Both the position numbers and the translations under genes were made by a program. From NCBI RefSeq assembly GCF_030247195.1, contig NC_080670.1:156190580-156254579 (forward strand): a stretch of 64,000 bases of DNA. The letters run 5' to 3'. Origin of the DNA: Topomyia yanbarensis. Its lineage: Eukaryota > Arthropoda > Insecta > Diptera > Culicidae. Position 1 is the first letter of the stretch, and each line of letters starts with the position of its first letter. Positions 35,408 through 48,419 of this stretch are shown here, piece after piece. Below the pieces are notes generated by a model. That model was not told the DNA's origin. It saw nothing but the letters and a program-made list of their open reading frames with translations, and searched no databases.

Positions 35408-37371
35408 TTGCGGCGAGTCTTACAATGACTCGTCTTGAGTCGTCATTGGCAGGTGCACTCGTCTATGATTCCACCAGTTCGTAACAATACAAGAGAGTGG
35501 AATAGGAACGAATGGAAGACGGCACGAACAGCAAGAACGCTCATCGTACACAGGTCGCTCACGGCCGCTCGTATTAAGCATAGCGGTTGCTTCATTCGCA
35601 GTGCATGTTTTGCTCCCTTCGTTCTCAGATTATTCGAAGGTGGTGAATGTTTTTGAGTCCAACGACGCGAATAACAGCAACCTTGGTCTTCACTGTATTC
35701 ATATGTCAAAACTCGCGGGTCACGCTAGACAAAAATTTCACTTTGAACTCTATTTAAACGACGGTAAACCGTTTCAACATAATCGAATGGCAAATAAATG
35801 GATGCATAATAAAACTGACACCGATAAATGATGTCCGATCAGCACCCGTATTGACTGTTTATAGGTTTATGTATTTTGCCAATGCAAGACAGTGATGATG
35901 GGTATAAATGAGCAAGTCGTTAAAAAAATGAGCAAAAATCGACCCAAATTGCATGTGAATGAAGTATGGGATTTTTATTTCAGGCATGAACTAAGCAGAA
36001 CAAAAAATTCAACCAAAAAAATGAGAATGTTAAATCGATCCACATCATTAAATTAAGTGGGAATCATTTTTCTTCCGTCGGTCGGTTTATATCATTTTTT
36101 TAGCTTGTTTCCTGTTCAGCGGACATCGATAGCAGCCGTATTGTTTGACGGATGCTCCCTTCGTTCGGTTGGACGAATTTGAATCGTTCGGGAACGTTTT
36201 GAATGAGAGATGATAGTCAAACGAGACTCATTCCTACATATCTGTAAGGGGCATTGTTCTGTCGATAGACATCAAGATGACCGATGCTCGACATTCTAGC
36301 AGACCGACTAGGTTGTAACAATGGAAATGAAATATTTTTATAAATCGCTCCAAAATCTTTCACAAAAGCGGCCAGGATTTTGTGCTGCTTCCCTATATTT
36401 TCTACATATGTATGTAGATTATGCTCAATGCTCATCATCTATCTATCTCTACTACATTTGATGTGATGATTTAGAAATGTGAATGAATTTGATTACCCCT
36501 CTCAACCCATACAGCACGGGGACCACACTGGTTAGTGGTGCATGGCGAAAGGATGCAAACGAACGACGACGTGCAGGGATCGTTATCCGGGCACTAGACT
36601 GCAGAGAAGAAGCTCATTTCCTATTCCTGTGTGTATTGCTCATATGTGAGACGCTTCATTGGGATGAGATGTGTGTCTTTTTATTCGCAATCGCAAACCA
36701 AATGGATGAGGCTAAAAAGCTGGCAGCGTATAGCAATGAAAATGAAAAGAAATTAATCATTCGATTGTTAGCGTGGAAAGATATAAATGATGTATCATTT
36801 AATCATGTTCAGCATAATTGATATAATTATGTGCGGTGGTCCCATTCGCCATCCGGCGACTCAATGGTGCGGATGAGACCGAATCCTTTCTGAGGATGGA
36901 TTTTATTGCGATTTATCACATACTCACACGAAACTGCTACCATAGATATGCTGGGGATGAATGGGTTGAGATGTGAGTGAAATATTTTTTAATTACTTTA
37001 ATTGATTCTGAAAAGCGATTTAAGCTCATTTGGGGAATTGAGGTGGGTGGGCAGGCGATAAAACGGGGATCAGTCGTGTTAAGAACGAAGCTATTTATTA
37101 CACTTCAAACAGTCATCTGATGGGATTTTCGTTTCGGTAGATGTGTTCGAATGGAACATACAAACAGGTACATCACTTTGAAGAGCGTTGGTTTTATTTG
37201 ACGTAGATGCAGCGAGCGATTTCGGATGTGTGGTAAAGATTGTGGCATTGTCCAAAATGATCTTTTTGCTCAACGAAAACATTTTGCATTCTAGCCTTAC
37301 TGTATCGGATAGTTCACAAACACGAGTTTGATAATCTAATTGTTCAGTAGGGTTCGTCGCGGTTGCGGTAA
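35408..37371. other. Upstream flank of the transposase; otherwise unassigned
   Basis: Bases 35410-35660 are CpG-richer than the surroundings and could hold the minus-strand promoter. Several GAACGA/TCGTTC motifs occur at 35505-35640 and 36165-36205, which may be subterminal transposase-binding repeats, but no CAGNG or TAGNG end could be paired with the 3' side. Frame 36483-36821 plus has no recognised domain. Confidence 0.35.
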
Positions 37372-37557
37372 TTACCGCATCCGCATCGTAAATGTTTTGG
37401 TGTGGTAAGACAGTGTATACCGCAGTTGCGGTGTGGGGAATAGACGCTTTCCGCGCGCTATTACCGCAATCGCACTTTCTAATGGCTTTAAAACTTTTTC
37501 GAAAAAGGTGAAAAATTCTAGCTCATCTCGATCGGAGCCGTCAATATGGTGCACCAT
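37372..37557 (-). pseudogene. Possible hAT transposase scrap
   Basis: The peptide contains FEKVLKPLESAIAVIARGK, resembling the FEPLE/LLKPLEEAT region that lies in the middle of hAT transposases (compare FEPLFYLTL in the gene at 30439-35407). Only about 60 residues are open, with no catalytic motif. Weak call. Confidence 0.3.
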
Positions 37558-38600
37558 CCAAACACTGCAGTGAGGAAAAGTTTTAATTAGAAGTCCGCAA
37601 CTGATTTGTTTTTATAATCATTCATATTGGACTGTTTAGAGCGAACGGAGCATCTTCGTAAAGGGCTGTACAATACCGAGATGTAAATATTTGTGAGCTG
37701 TGCACGGCTGGTGGATTGTGAATCGATTAGTTTGCGTTATTTTGTGCTACCAGAACAGGCCATTATTTTTATTTCCGATGGTTGGAATGTGGCTTATTGA
37801 AAATACAACGAAAAACAGGATTTTAAAACACCCGAATGAGGCACATTCGTGATTGGTTCCACGCAAAGGTCACACATCTAGCCGAAAATCTTGAACAGAA
37901 AGAATTGTGATTGCAGTTGAATGCTGCTATTCAACCATGTCGGTTGCCCTTTTTTGAAGACTTCTTATCAACACCGGAATAGAAGATGATTGTTAGGATT
38001 CGGCTGCCTCGTGGACTGACTGCATGATTTTGTTTCTGAAGCCGGGGTGAATTGAAAAAAATACCCCCATAAAAGAAAAAAATTGTCTTTGGCAACAAAA
38101 TTAGCCCTTATCAGCGCTATCTAACAATCCGAAGTATCAAATTTGAAATTTTTTTTCTTTCATCAATTATTATTTTTATTTTCTCCTAAAAACGATTTTT
38201 ATAAATCCGACCAAAGCTCGTTCGTAATTGGTTCCCTCTAATTCTTGAACAGAAGGAACGGGTCGTATTTTCGGGAGACTGAATAACAACAAGAAGAGAG
38301 AAGATTATTAATAGGAAGCAGCCATTTCGGTGGACTGATTGAATGCTTTATTCCAGTTCCGTGCTAGTAGCGGCGTCAAATGGAAAAATCAAGCATATCA
38401 GTGCAGGGCGAGAAGACTTAAAAAGATGGGGCCGCCTCCGTGGACTATCTTTTTTTTATAATGGGGAATTCAATTACGCACTTTCCCAGGACACGTATTT
38501 AGTAGTTGCCAAGCTACCACACGGAAGTGTACTGGCGTGTCGGGCTCGACTAAACTCCATACCGACTAAACTCCATTGGGCTCCGCCATCTTTCCCTTAG
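37558..38600. other. Unassigned, with tandem-like host repeats
   Basis: Blocks such as GATTGTTAGGATTCGGCTGC...GTGGACTGACTG (near 37990), GATTATTAATAGGAAGCAGC...GTGGACTGATTG (near 38303) and GGCCGCCTCCGTGGACTATC (near 38427) look like diverged copies of one unit. GTGCTAGTAGC near 38363 and CCCTTATCAGCG near 38103 recur on the other side of the R1 LINE at about 41600 and 41668. Confidence 0.4.
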
Positions 38601-38919
38601 GAACTATCTTTCGGCATTACTTCTGGGGGGATGGCAGTACTTATCGTACTCACTCACTCTCGCTTGATGTTCGCACTCACGCTCACCATACATTCCTCTG
38701 CCACGCCACGAGGTATCAATAGCGATAGGTACCAACAATCTACGGTACGCTACGACCCTGCCATCTCGGCATGGGCAGTCCGTACATCCGTTTATTCACT
38801 CGCTCTTCCGCCATGCTTCGGCGTGGCTATCGCGGTTGCCACCGCTGTGCCACCCTTGCCACAGCATGACCAGACCATTCACTCATTTTTCCGCGCTCAG
38901 CCCTTTCCGCTGTAGCTAA

Positions 38920-41630
38920 CCAATCACAAGTTAGTCATGCTTGTCATCTGCTGCTCGGCGCGCCATATTGTCTGCAACCTGAGTGGTTGCAGTCGAGACT
39001 GCGTTCCACTTCTCCACCGCTTGACACATCCTCTGTATAAGGGTATCAGGAGTTGTGTCCCAGCCGCAGACGTCTACAAAATTGCTCTTCATTCAACGTC
39101 GAAACGAGGACATACGAACAGTATGTGTTCCGCAGTTTCGTCAACACCTAGGCTGTCAGGGCAGACTGGGGTCTCCGCGTGCCCAAACCTGTGGAGGTAC
39201 TGTCGAAAGCAGCTATGGCCTGACAGAAAATGTGCCAGATGGAAGTGAACTTCCCCATGGGGTCTACCCACCGGTGAGTCCACCAAACTTACGAGGAGTT
39301 ATCCCACTCGCGCTGCCATCTGGCGACAGAGGTCACCCTGGTACGCTCGCGGGCTCCTCTATTGCCACGTAACTCAAAACACTCTTCGTCCTCCCGGATG
39401 GCCAGCCGACTGGCTTCATGCTCGCTATTACGCAGGATGCATCGTGTGATACCGTGCGGTAGGCAGATATCACTCTGAGACTAAGCGGTAGGTGTTCTCT
39501 AGTTTCCGAAGGTAACTAGTTACTTCCAGTGCTCGCGCCCAGGATGAATCATCGTTCCTAAGGATAGATACGGCATCACCTGCCAGTAACCTACGTCTAC
39601 TGGCGCACACCTTTGAGCTGTTGGACATCATCCTCGATAATGCCGCAACAGCCGTCGAAACCTTCTTGCACACATAGTCGACATGGCTGCCGAAGGTCAG
39701 CTTGTCATCTATGATGGCCCCAAGAATCTTCAAACTCCGCTTTGAAATTATCGCGACTTCTCCCACTAGGATAACTGCATGTTGTACCGACTTGCGATTG
39801 TTGACGATAACCACCTCCATCTTATGTTGGGCGAGTTCCGGGCCTCTCACGCTCATCCATTTCGCTACAGTGCTAATCGCGTGTTCTGCAGTTAGTTCTA
39901 CCTCAGGGATTGACTCCCCGTAGACCTCCAAGGTTACGTCGTCGGCAAAGTCGACGATCTTGACCCTAGGAGGGAACTTCAGTCTCAGAACTCCGTCGTA
40001 CATGAGGTTCCATAGCACCGGGCCTAGGATCGAGCCCTGCGGTACTCCGGCGGCAATCGGAACCCTTTTCTGACCGGCATCGGTCTCATATAGCAGTACG
40101 CGGTTCTGGAAGTAGCTTTCCAGGATCCGGTACGGACCCACCGGTAGGCTAAGCCGGTGTAACGAGAGCGGGATGGCATCCCAGCTTGCGCTGTTGAATG
40201 CGTTCTTCACGTTAAGTGCCACTAACGCACAGTATCGAATGCCTCGCCTTTTTCGTTGGATCGCTATCTCGGCAGTCTTTATCACTGAGTTGAGAGCGTC
40301 CACTGTGGACTTACCCTTCCGAAAGCCAAACTGGTTGCTTGACAGGCCGTCCGTACCTTCTGTGTAGTTAGCCTGTTGAGGATAATCCTCTCAATCAATT
40401 TGCCAGTCGTGTCGATCAGACAGATTGGTCTGTACGCCGATGGGTCGCCTGGCGGCTTCCCGGGCTTCGGCAACAGCACCAATTTCTGCCTTTTCCATCT
40501 ATCGGGGAAACGGCACTCGTCAAGGCACCTCTGCATAGCTAGCCTGAACATGTTCGGGTTCGCTATGATCGCTGCCTTGAGAGCGCTGTTTGGAACTCCA
40601 TCCGGCCCTGGAGCTTTGTTCATTGCTAGGGATTTAGCCACTGCGAGTAGTTCTTCATTCGTCACCGGAGCCACCGTTTCGGCCGTGCCCGCACTGTCTC
40701 GTAGTGCAGGTGGCCAGGAGCTTGTGGCTCGAGACGGGAAGAGTACTTCGATAATCGTCGCCAACCGGTCCGGATTTCGCAGCTCGAAACACTTCACGGC
40801 GCTTCTCTCTTGCATCCTCGGTGCGAGCTCTTTGCATCCTACGTCTAGCTCTGAGGCAGGCTTATCGTAGAGCTGCAATCTCGGCACTCCACCAGTATAC
40901 CGGGCATCTGCCGTTTCTTGGCAGGGATTTTCTCGGCATAGTGGCGTCGCACGCGCGTGATAGAACAGCTACCAGCGCATCCCCGCTTAGACTGTCGGTG
41001 TTGGCCTCCAGTCCCAGGGCCGCGGTGAAAGCTTCGCTGTTGAAGTGATTGGACTTCCACCCGCGTACCTGACAGGGATCTCCCGCCCTCGGATACTGCA
41101 CACCATAGTTGATCCTAAAGCGGATTGCTAAATGATCGCTATGGGTGTAGCCTTCGTCTACCCTCCATTCCATGCCTGGAACCAGACTCGGGCTGGCAAA
41201 TGTTACGTCAATCCACGCCTCCACCCCGTTTCTACGGAATGTGCTAGCGGAGCCATTATTAGCTAGCACAGTATCGAGTTTCGCAAGCGCCTCCATTAGC
41301 GCTTGGCCCCTGATATTTGTACAGCAGCTGCCCCACTCCACTGCCCAAGCGTTAAAGTCTCCCGCTATGACTACCGGTCTCCGGCCCACTAGGTCTGACG
41401 AGAGCCTGTCGAGCATTTCTCCTGTGTTGGTGCGTTTCACGCTACGCACATCTTGCCCAAGGGCCGAAAAGCTTTCGGCCGCCTTCATCGACTTTAGGAC
41501 GTCGGCGTATTTGTCCTTGTCGGTTTTTAACCACAAGGCCTCGCCTGTCCTTGGCTTTCTTCGCGGGAACTATCTGCATTATTTAGTTCGTACAGATTTG
41601 TGCTAGTAGCCAGGGTCAATGGGAACAAAT
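38920..41630 (-). pseudogene. R1-clade LINE, internally deleted, copy 1
   Basis: Minus strand, in order: an ORF1 piece (TDKDKYADVLKSMKAAES, VRSVKRTNTGEM) fused in frame near 41420 to an endonuclease domain (LVGRRPVVIAGDFNAWAVEW, later THSDHLAIR), a stop after AEIAALR (40862), a linker, then RT: MNKAPGPDGVPN, KPGKPPGDPSAYRPICLIDT, a frameshift near 40310, motif A as ALNVKNAFNSAS, motif B GVPQGSILGP, motif C FADDVTL. The C-terminal Cys-His region (GHSCFRQYLHRFGH, CPDSLGVDETAEH, CPRF) lies at 39250-39090 and the ORF tail near 38940. R1 LINEs reverse transcribe at endonuclease nicks. The catalytic Asp of motif A is Asn (AAC), so this RT would be dead even without the stop and frameshifts. Sequence below 38900 is probably 3' UTR. 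Confidence 0.87.
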
Positions 41631-44600
41631 ATCTCCTACCTGTAGAATATTTTCTTCATTTAATATAATTGCCCTTATCAGCGGTATAAAACCATTCAGA
41701 GGAATTGAATACTTCTGGGTATCAGAGTCAGGGGATGGAGGGTGGACAAAGATGACAGGGGGGGGGGGGTGGCATAGTAAAATTCAATTCCAAGCATCGG
41801 GAGATCAACGACAGGGGTTACAGACTCGGACATCCTTAATCTGTAAAAATCATGTACTGGGACGCCGAGTTGCAGGGGTTCGTCTAGAAGATTTTTATAA
41901 TTTATAATATGAATTTTGATTTATTCTTTAAATTGAAAGTCTGAAGCATCCACAACAATTTTTTTTTGATTTTTGCAGAACTTTAATAGCTTGAAAGCCC
42001 TTCAGGAAGAAAACGATCAACCATTACAGATTAAAAGTCCCAACAAAAATTTCTAAGAGTCAAGATATTGTTAAGTGCCGGTCAATTTAGAAAGCCGAAC
42101 CTTCAGGGCCAACACTTCAAACTTAGCAAGGGGTTTCGTATAAACATATTGCGCTGCACAGACGGAAAAACCACGAGAGAGCCCCGGTTAATTGTCGACA
42201 TTGAAAGAAGTTTGATTTATTTTCCCAGTGACAGCAACTGTCCCAATACCGATTAATTACGAAAATCTAAAGTGCATTTTCGGTTATAAACCAACAAACA
42301 ATGTTTCCATCCCTCGTCTGTCCAAACCGAATGTAACCATTTTTCAATTTTAAACTGACTCTTTCGCAGCTCTAATGACTTTCAAAAACTCCCAAAAAGT
42401 ATCGGCAAAAGCGAACAATAGCAAGCCTTCCATTAAAATGCTCAATCGTGCCAAATGGAACTCTTTCATTTATCCACCACTCTCTGTTCTGGTTGTTGAC
42501 TGCTGTGCCACCGCACCGCGTACCGGCTGATGTGACAACTCGTTCTCGTTCGCTACTCGAAACGAAGAAAAATGATGGGAAATTTGAGTAACTTCGGCAG
42601 TCATCGTATAGCAAAATTGACACTTTTTAGTGATGCTTGCGACCTCGGTACCAATCGATTTGCGATTAATTTGGGGTGAAAACACGAATCGGAAGGGGTT
42701 GACGTTTTATTTCTCTTTATTTTTATTTTCAGGACTTTGATTTACGTTATTGGTGTTTTATTGAATTTTCTCGGTCACATATGTCAGCCTGTCAGTTGGG
42801 TGATAATTCACATTTTGATGCAATTCTGTGTTGGTTATTTCTTCAGGATGCAAACAATGGCACTTTTTTGAAACGGAAGATAGGTTGTCTTTCCGAAAAC
42901 AGGGGTGAGATAAAAAAATGTTCTCAGCCCTCAATATTGTCTACGGAAGGATTACGGCACAGTTCGTAATTAGCCATTCTTTAAGTGAAAAAGACCAACA
43001 AAGGAGATATTTGGCGCAGCAAAGTAGCATTTTTTTATTATGAGGATGAAAACAGGGGTAAACGGTTTACGACACATTCCGTAAAATTGTTCTTTTCTTA
43101 CAAAGTTTTCAATGCTTTATTCCGCTTTGGTTCGAGCAGGGAAGAGGAAATGAAAGAGGATGAAAGAATTTACCCACAAGGAGGTATGATCGTTCCGAGT
43201 ACCAGAAGATTAGTTATCGAACCCATCGTAAAAGCGAGAAGGAAAAGTTAATATTATCGTCGATAATCGTTATTGCTTTTGTGACATTTTATGACTATGC
43301 TTACCTTTCTCTTCGCTTCGGTGCACCGATCTGTTCGAAATTAACCGCATTGGAGCTCATGAGCGATATGACATCGCATGCTCTGCGAGAACAACGTTGA
43401 ACAATTGTCAATTATTAAAATTCGCATACTTGTATCAGTTGCCAAAGTGTCAAGTGCTTTCTATATAACCGATCAAAACAATAGATTGGCGGAGCCACTC
43501 AAGCTCCCAAACTAGCGAGTAGAAATGTAACAACTTTTATAATTTATCGCTCGAAGACGTAACTCACACATGCCATCTACGAGAAAGATAATGGTTTATA
43601 TCCCATAAGCTCACACAACACACGAGCACGACCAATAAATCATAACACGAAAGATGAGATTTTATTACAATCATTATTGCTGTTTTGTCATTGTCCTGGG
43701 TGAACGGCAGTTTGGAGGAAATAAAAATATATACTTTCGATGATGACACTTCACTTTTACATGTCGTGTTCTGTGCTCAGTCATTTTTTTTCCTTTCCAA
43801 AGTCATTGTCCTTCGTCGCTTCTGTTGTGTAAATATTTATGGATAATCCTTTTGCTCGATTTTTATTCTTTTAATTTTTATAACCCCGCCAATGGCGCGT
43901 TCCCAGGAGACGAGCATGGAAAATTTTAAGTGATATTGAACCCCGGGTGCTCCTCAAGAAGTTTGCCTTTTTTGTTCGTACTCACGTCGGAACGCCATTC
44001 CGGAATAAGGGACATGGCATGCAGGTCGTAAAATTTGCGCATTGTCTGGATCGAAGAAATCGAGAGTGTTTTGCTTTCTGGCAAAGTGACAGGGGAAATC
44101 ATAATGATACCCGCATGATTTCACAGATCAGTTGCTAAGGTTACCGGCCTTTTTATTGATGACATCTTGTTGTTGATTTGAATGGAAGCAAAATCTTTTA
44201 TTTGCCCGCTGGCAGATCTGTTGGTATCGGGCGGCTGCATGGCGGTAAAAATGCACAACCGGGAAAGATCTCACAAAGGGTACAAATTTGCTCACAATTA
44301 TCTGTCATAAAGGCGTAAATATTTATAGTCGTTGAACGATCGATGCGTGATTTGTTTGACATTTAACTATCTATTTGGTGCATCATTATGGGTTTCGAAA
44401 TGTCATGGTGATCGCTGCTTGCGACTGCAGCTTTAGTTATGTTCCGCAATGCGTGTGAAACATCATGGCGCTTAAAATCTGGCGAGAAATCAGATATGTG
44501 GACACATAGAATAGGAAACAGAATAGACTGGGTTAGATGTCACGTTTTCGATAGGTTATCAGATCTGGTTACGTGTCAGAACCTAAAAAAACTCATTAGA

Positions 44601-44765
44601 ACGAAACGACAACAAAGCAACGTTTTTATTATAAACTAAAAATCGTTGGATGCAGTATTTTAGCATCATATTGATAGATTATTGTACTTCTTCATACAAA
44701 TGCTAAGTTTATTTTCATGCACATATTTGGAGCATGAATATAAATGTAAAATTAAGTTCCATCAC
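41631..44765. other. Unassigned AT-rich sequence
   Basis: I see no gene or element with supportable ends. A G homopolymer lies at about 41758-41770. Frames at 42781-42969 and 42985-43251 plus are open but lysine-rich and without a recognised domain. Confidence 0.4.
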
Positions 44766-44770
44766 AAATA

Positions 44771-45053
44771 CACACGACTTGTCGTGCTTTCTTCAATGAA
44801 TTTTATTATAATTTTACACGTGGATTGAAAATTACAGTTACTTTAAACGGAAAACCAATGCACTTCAATGTATTTTACTCGAATGCTGCTGTAAAATGAA
44901 TGACATGTAATATTACACGAATGAAAGTTTAAAATTGTATGCTGTTTTATGCTCCAATTAACGTAATTTTCAATCAAATTTTTGATTCAATCTTTGTATG
45001 TTTACATTCGTATTGATTTATATGTCGTTTAAATTTCATTATTTTTTGGTGTG
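44771..45053. repeat. MITE, CACACC...GGTGTG family, copy 2
   Basis: The right end TTATTTTTTGGTGTG is followed by TA (45054-45055). The left end CACACGACTTG near 44771, preceded by TA, is a poor match, so this boundary is uncertain. The interior has the AATTTTACACG, GTAAAATGAATG and ATTACACG motifs seen in the copies at 234-547 and 45789-46036. Confidence 0.5.
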
Positions 45054-45559
45054 TAGTACGTTGAGATCCATCCCTGTCAAAAAAATGCGGACGAACATGG
45101 TCAGGCGATTTAAAAAGTTTGACGTTTGACTCAACTCGCCTGTCCCCCTCGGAACAAATGCAATTTGCGAATGCGATTTAAAGGCAATTTCAATACTTAG
45201 ACAAATTTTCTGGCGGCTGAAATGGACTTGGTTGTTTTTCGTGTTTTTCAAACTTGGCGGTTCATGTTTGGTTTAAGCTTAAATTTTTTTTTTGAACAAT
45301 TCACTTGTACTTTGTTTGTCTAGTGCACTTCATTTAGCCAACGAATGTGGGAAATTGTAGAATCGTGTGTATGTATAGTAGAACAAGACCTAAAGTCTTA
45401 GTGAACGTCAGATTGTGATAAGTTTTGAAGTGCAATACCAATTTCACAATTGATTCTTCCTATAATTTGGTGGTGATTACCTAGTGTACTGGTAAGTATA
45501 TGTGAGTAGATAATGAATCTGAAAATAAGCATTATTTTTAATTTTCATATTATGCAATT

Positions 45560-45760
45560 AGGGGCGATTAAATGGCGCGTTCCGTTGGCGATTTAAGGGC
45601 GGGTTGGGCGGCAAAAAATTACGGCGGCAAATCGCCCAAATGTTCCATTTGAAATAGCCCCCTAATTGCCAGCAATTTGCTGGCAAATTGAAGGACAATT
45701 AGCGCATCCGAGTTGGCAAATAGCCCCCCGTTAGCCAGCAACTTGCCCTTTTTGACTGGG
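45560..45760. repeat. Short internal repeats around TTGCCAGCAA motifs
   Basis: TAGCCCCCTAATTGCCAGCAA and TAGCCCCCCGTTAGCCAGCAA-like blocks repeat about 70 bp apart, and CCAGCAATTTGCTGG is a local palindrome. Parts of 45170-45230 (GGCAATTTCAA) look related. No mobile-element ends seen. Confidence 0.4.
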
Positions 45761-45788
45761 ATGTGCACCGATTCATGTCCGAATTATA

Positions 45789-46036
45789 CACACTTAGAAA
45801 AAATGAAAATTACATTTGACGTAAACAACATTGCAACGTATTTTGCTGTCTAATAATGGAATGTTACATGTTTTGAGATGTGAAATAAAATATTGTGTCT
45901 CGTTTGACGTAGAACTCGGTTGAATGGAGATGGAGACTTGTGAACAAAGCGCATTTTTACCTGTTCTTGAATGTAAATTGGAGTGAATTGGGACGCTCCT
46001 TTTATGTGCATCATGATGTAAATATTTTTAAGTGTG
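45789..46036. repeat. MITE, CACAC...GTGTG family, copy 3
   Basis: CACACTTAGAAAAAATGAAA at the left and, reversed, CACACTTAAAAATATTTACA at the right; TA on both sides (45787-45788, 46037-46038). 248 bp, non-coding. This is the cleanest of the three copies and sets the family's TA target. Confidence 0.78.
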
Positions 46037-46146
46037 TAGCTACTATATACATAGTTAGGCGGAGACACTGAGCGGAACCAACTGAACATGTCAAATTCCG
46101 GAGCCAATCGAGCATGACGTCACATAAAATGTTCTTTTTGGATGTA

Positions 46147-46402
46147 CAGTCGTGATTCGCTGGTTGGGTCACACCTCTGTCCAACTAATGAATTTGATTA
46201 GTTAGTTGGATCGACTGACAGATGTCAAAAACTCTCTAAAGGAGACGTTAGGAGTGTAATTGCATCTATTCACATTTCTAATAATTGTCAGATTGATTGT
46301 CAAAGTAAATTTGACATAAGATTTTGACATTCAGCTAGTTGGACCATTGTCCAACTAAAAAGCGGTCCAGTTAAAAAGTGTCCAACCAGCGAATCACGAC
46401 TG
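46147..46402. repeat. pogo-like MITE, 256 bp
   Basis: CAGTCGTGATTCGCTGGTTGG at the left is matched exactly in reverse complement at the right end over 21 bp; TA flanks both (46145-46146, 46403-46404). Inner repeats of TTGGACNNTNGTCCAACTAA follow. A CAGT terminus with TA duplication fits the pogo branch of Tc1/mariner. Confidence 0.88.
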
Positions 46403-46799
46403 TATATGGAAATGGTATTGTGATTATGATCATAATTATTTTACTCTTTCCTTGTGTTACGAGTGCAGAGAAACGAAAAGAACAAAAAAAATTCTGTGAC
46501 ACCAAGGGATATTTGCACAAGTATGAAATCATTTCATCATATCTTTGAATTGTTTTGACGTAGGACTACGTCTTTGTTTTCGATATGGGGGTGCACTCTG
46601 CAATTTCTACAAAAATGGTATGTAACGAAAAGTGGTCCAATTTAAAACGCATATAATTCAGCAATCTCACGATAAATTTTCAAATTTTTTACACAAATCG
46701 CCCCGAAATACTTCTAAGAATAGATTCCAATAGATAAACCCAAAGATTTTTGATATCATAGCATTAAAAAATTAAATAATATACAACCTTGTCAAAATA

Positions 46800-47100
46800 T
46801 CGCGCATTAACACACAGAAGATAGCGCTTCCCAAGCCCTGTACGACGGATTGGTGTACCTAGCGCGCAACGCTTCTATGAATGACGTCATCATCGACTAT
46901 TTAAAGAACGGACTTGGCCAGACACGCTCAGTTCCCTGTTGAACGGCTGGCGAAGCAGATCACTGCGCTGTGTTTTTTACAGCCAGTGTAGCTGAGCTAG
47001 AAGTCCTTTACACAGGCTGTGGAGGGACGCTACCCTGTGTCGTCCAACAGGCGACCGCTCCAATTACTTCCTAAATGCCGCTGTAATGTTGCCAGTAAAT
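46800..47100 (+). promoter_or_regulatory. Promoter-like block, possible solo LTR
   Basis: A TATTTAAAG box near 46899 is followed about 28 nt later by CTCAGTTCC, which contains the insect initiator TCAGT, then by GC-richer transcribed-looking sequence to about 47070. This is the layout of a compact LTR or gene promoter. No retroviral-type ORF follows and no TG...CA ends with a flanking duplication were pinned down, so 'solo LTR' is an inference. Confidence 0.4.
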
Positions 47101-48415
47101 TTTTGGTTTAACTAGCACATGTATTTGCTATTTGCGCTTGAAATTAAGTAATGTAGTGGTAGTAATAAGCTTCCCATTTTAATTTAAACGCAAGGACAGT
47201 TTTTAAAACAGGATTTGATTAATTAGTTTAGCTCATCTAAGCAATTTTATCAATTCTGTAATTTAAAAGGAATTTCATGGAACTTGGTGAATTTGGCCCC
47301 ACTTGCAACTGGTATAATCAACCTGCACAAAGTGTTGCATAACGCAGGGCTGTTTTTGGAACAAAATCATTCAGCCCTTCGCTATGCAAAATCACGATAT
47401 TATGACAGATGGGTTAAGCGCGGCCGTTCCTTTCAATCGGGAAAGGCCGCGTGGAATTTTGGTGAAACGCGCTAATAGTGTCGTGGTGGTACTAGTTCTC
47501 TCTTTCGCTCTACCCATCATCATCAGCGTTCATTTGCATTGTACGCTTGGGTTCAATGTTTGGGGCGAATGTAATGTGGCGGTAAAATGAACACGTTAAG
47601 CAAAGTCATTATTTTCAAGCTAATAAGTGAATGAGATATTACAATCACCTTATGTTTCTTGTTAGACATGTTTTGTACCTATCTGGTAAAAATACTTCGT
47701 CATAAACACATTTTTTCAAACATGATTCTTGATTTCCAAACATGTCCAAAAATGAGACAAGTTTATAGCGAGTGGGTAAAATGAACATGTGGCGGTGGTA
47801 AAATGAACAGCTTCTGGTGACCTGCAAAATGTCCTGTATGTATGCAATGCGCAGCGTTGGAAATCATTTTCCGATCAATGCTAATATCCCAACAAATCAT
47901 GAGCTTTGCATACACATAGGGCATTTTTCAGGGAAAAACAATTGTCACGGAAGAATTGAATTTTCATGACGTAATTTACAATTAGAATTTTTACAATCCT
48001 GTGGCATCGAAACACATCTACAAACTTGGGGTTATCCATGGGTGTTTGAACTTTTAGGATCTGTTTGAGAGCAACTAGAAAGCTTGTTCTATACATGAGA
48101 TGTGATTATATTGTCTAAAATTTGATTTTTCTTCACCGGTCCGGATGTTTTTTCCCACACACTAAGCACTAAGAAAATAAATATTTTACATTAAGTAGTA
48201 CAGTCCTACGTCTACAGTTCGTGCAACCCCTTAGGGCTGCCCCTTGTAGTTTTTTCTATTCGTACCTGTAAACTTACTCACGACAATGAAATTATTGAGC
48301 TGGAGCTTGAACATTTGCACAGGATGCCAGTGTTTTCTTCTTGAAAAAAGAGCTGCCAGTTTTCCGGCTTTTGTGTCCGCCTAACTCTGAATATAGTAAC
48401 TCTAGTACGAATGTG
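47101..48415. other. Unassigned
   Basis: No gene seen. The phrase GTAAAATGAAC occurs three times (about 47580, 47776 and 47798), often with GTGGCGG in front, a small scattered repeat of unknown meaning. Confidence 0.35.
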
Positions 48416-48419
48416 TTTA

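Noticed and set aside
40376..41606. Plus-strand ORFs of 144-164 codons
   Set aside because: Antisense shadows of the R1 LINE endonuclease and RT.
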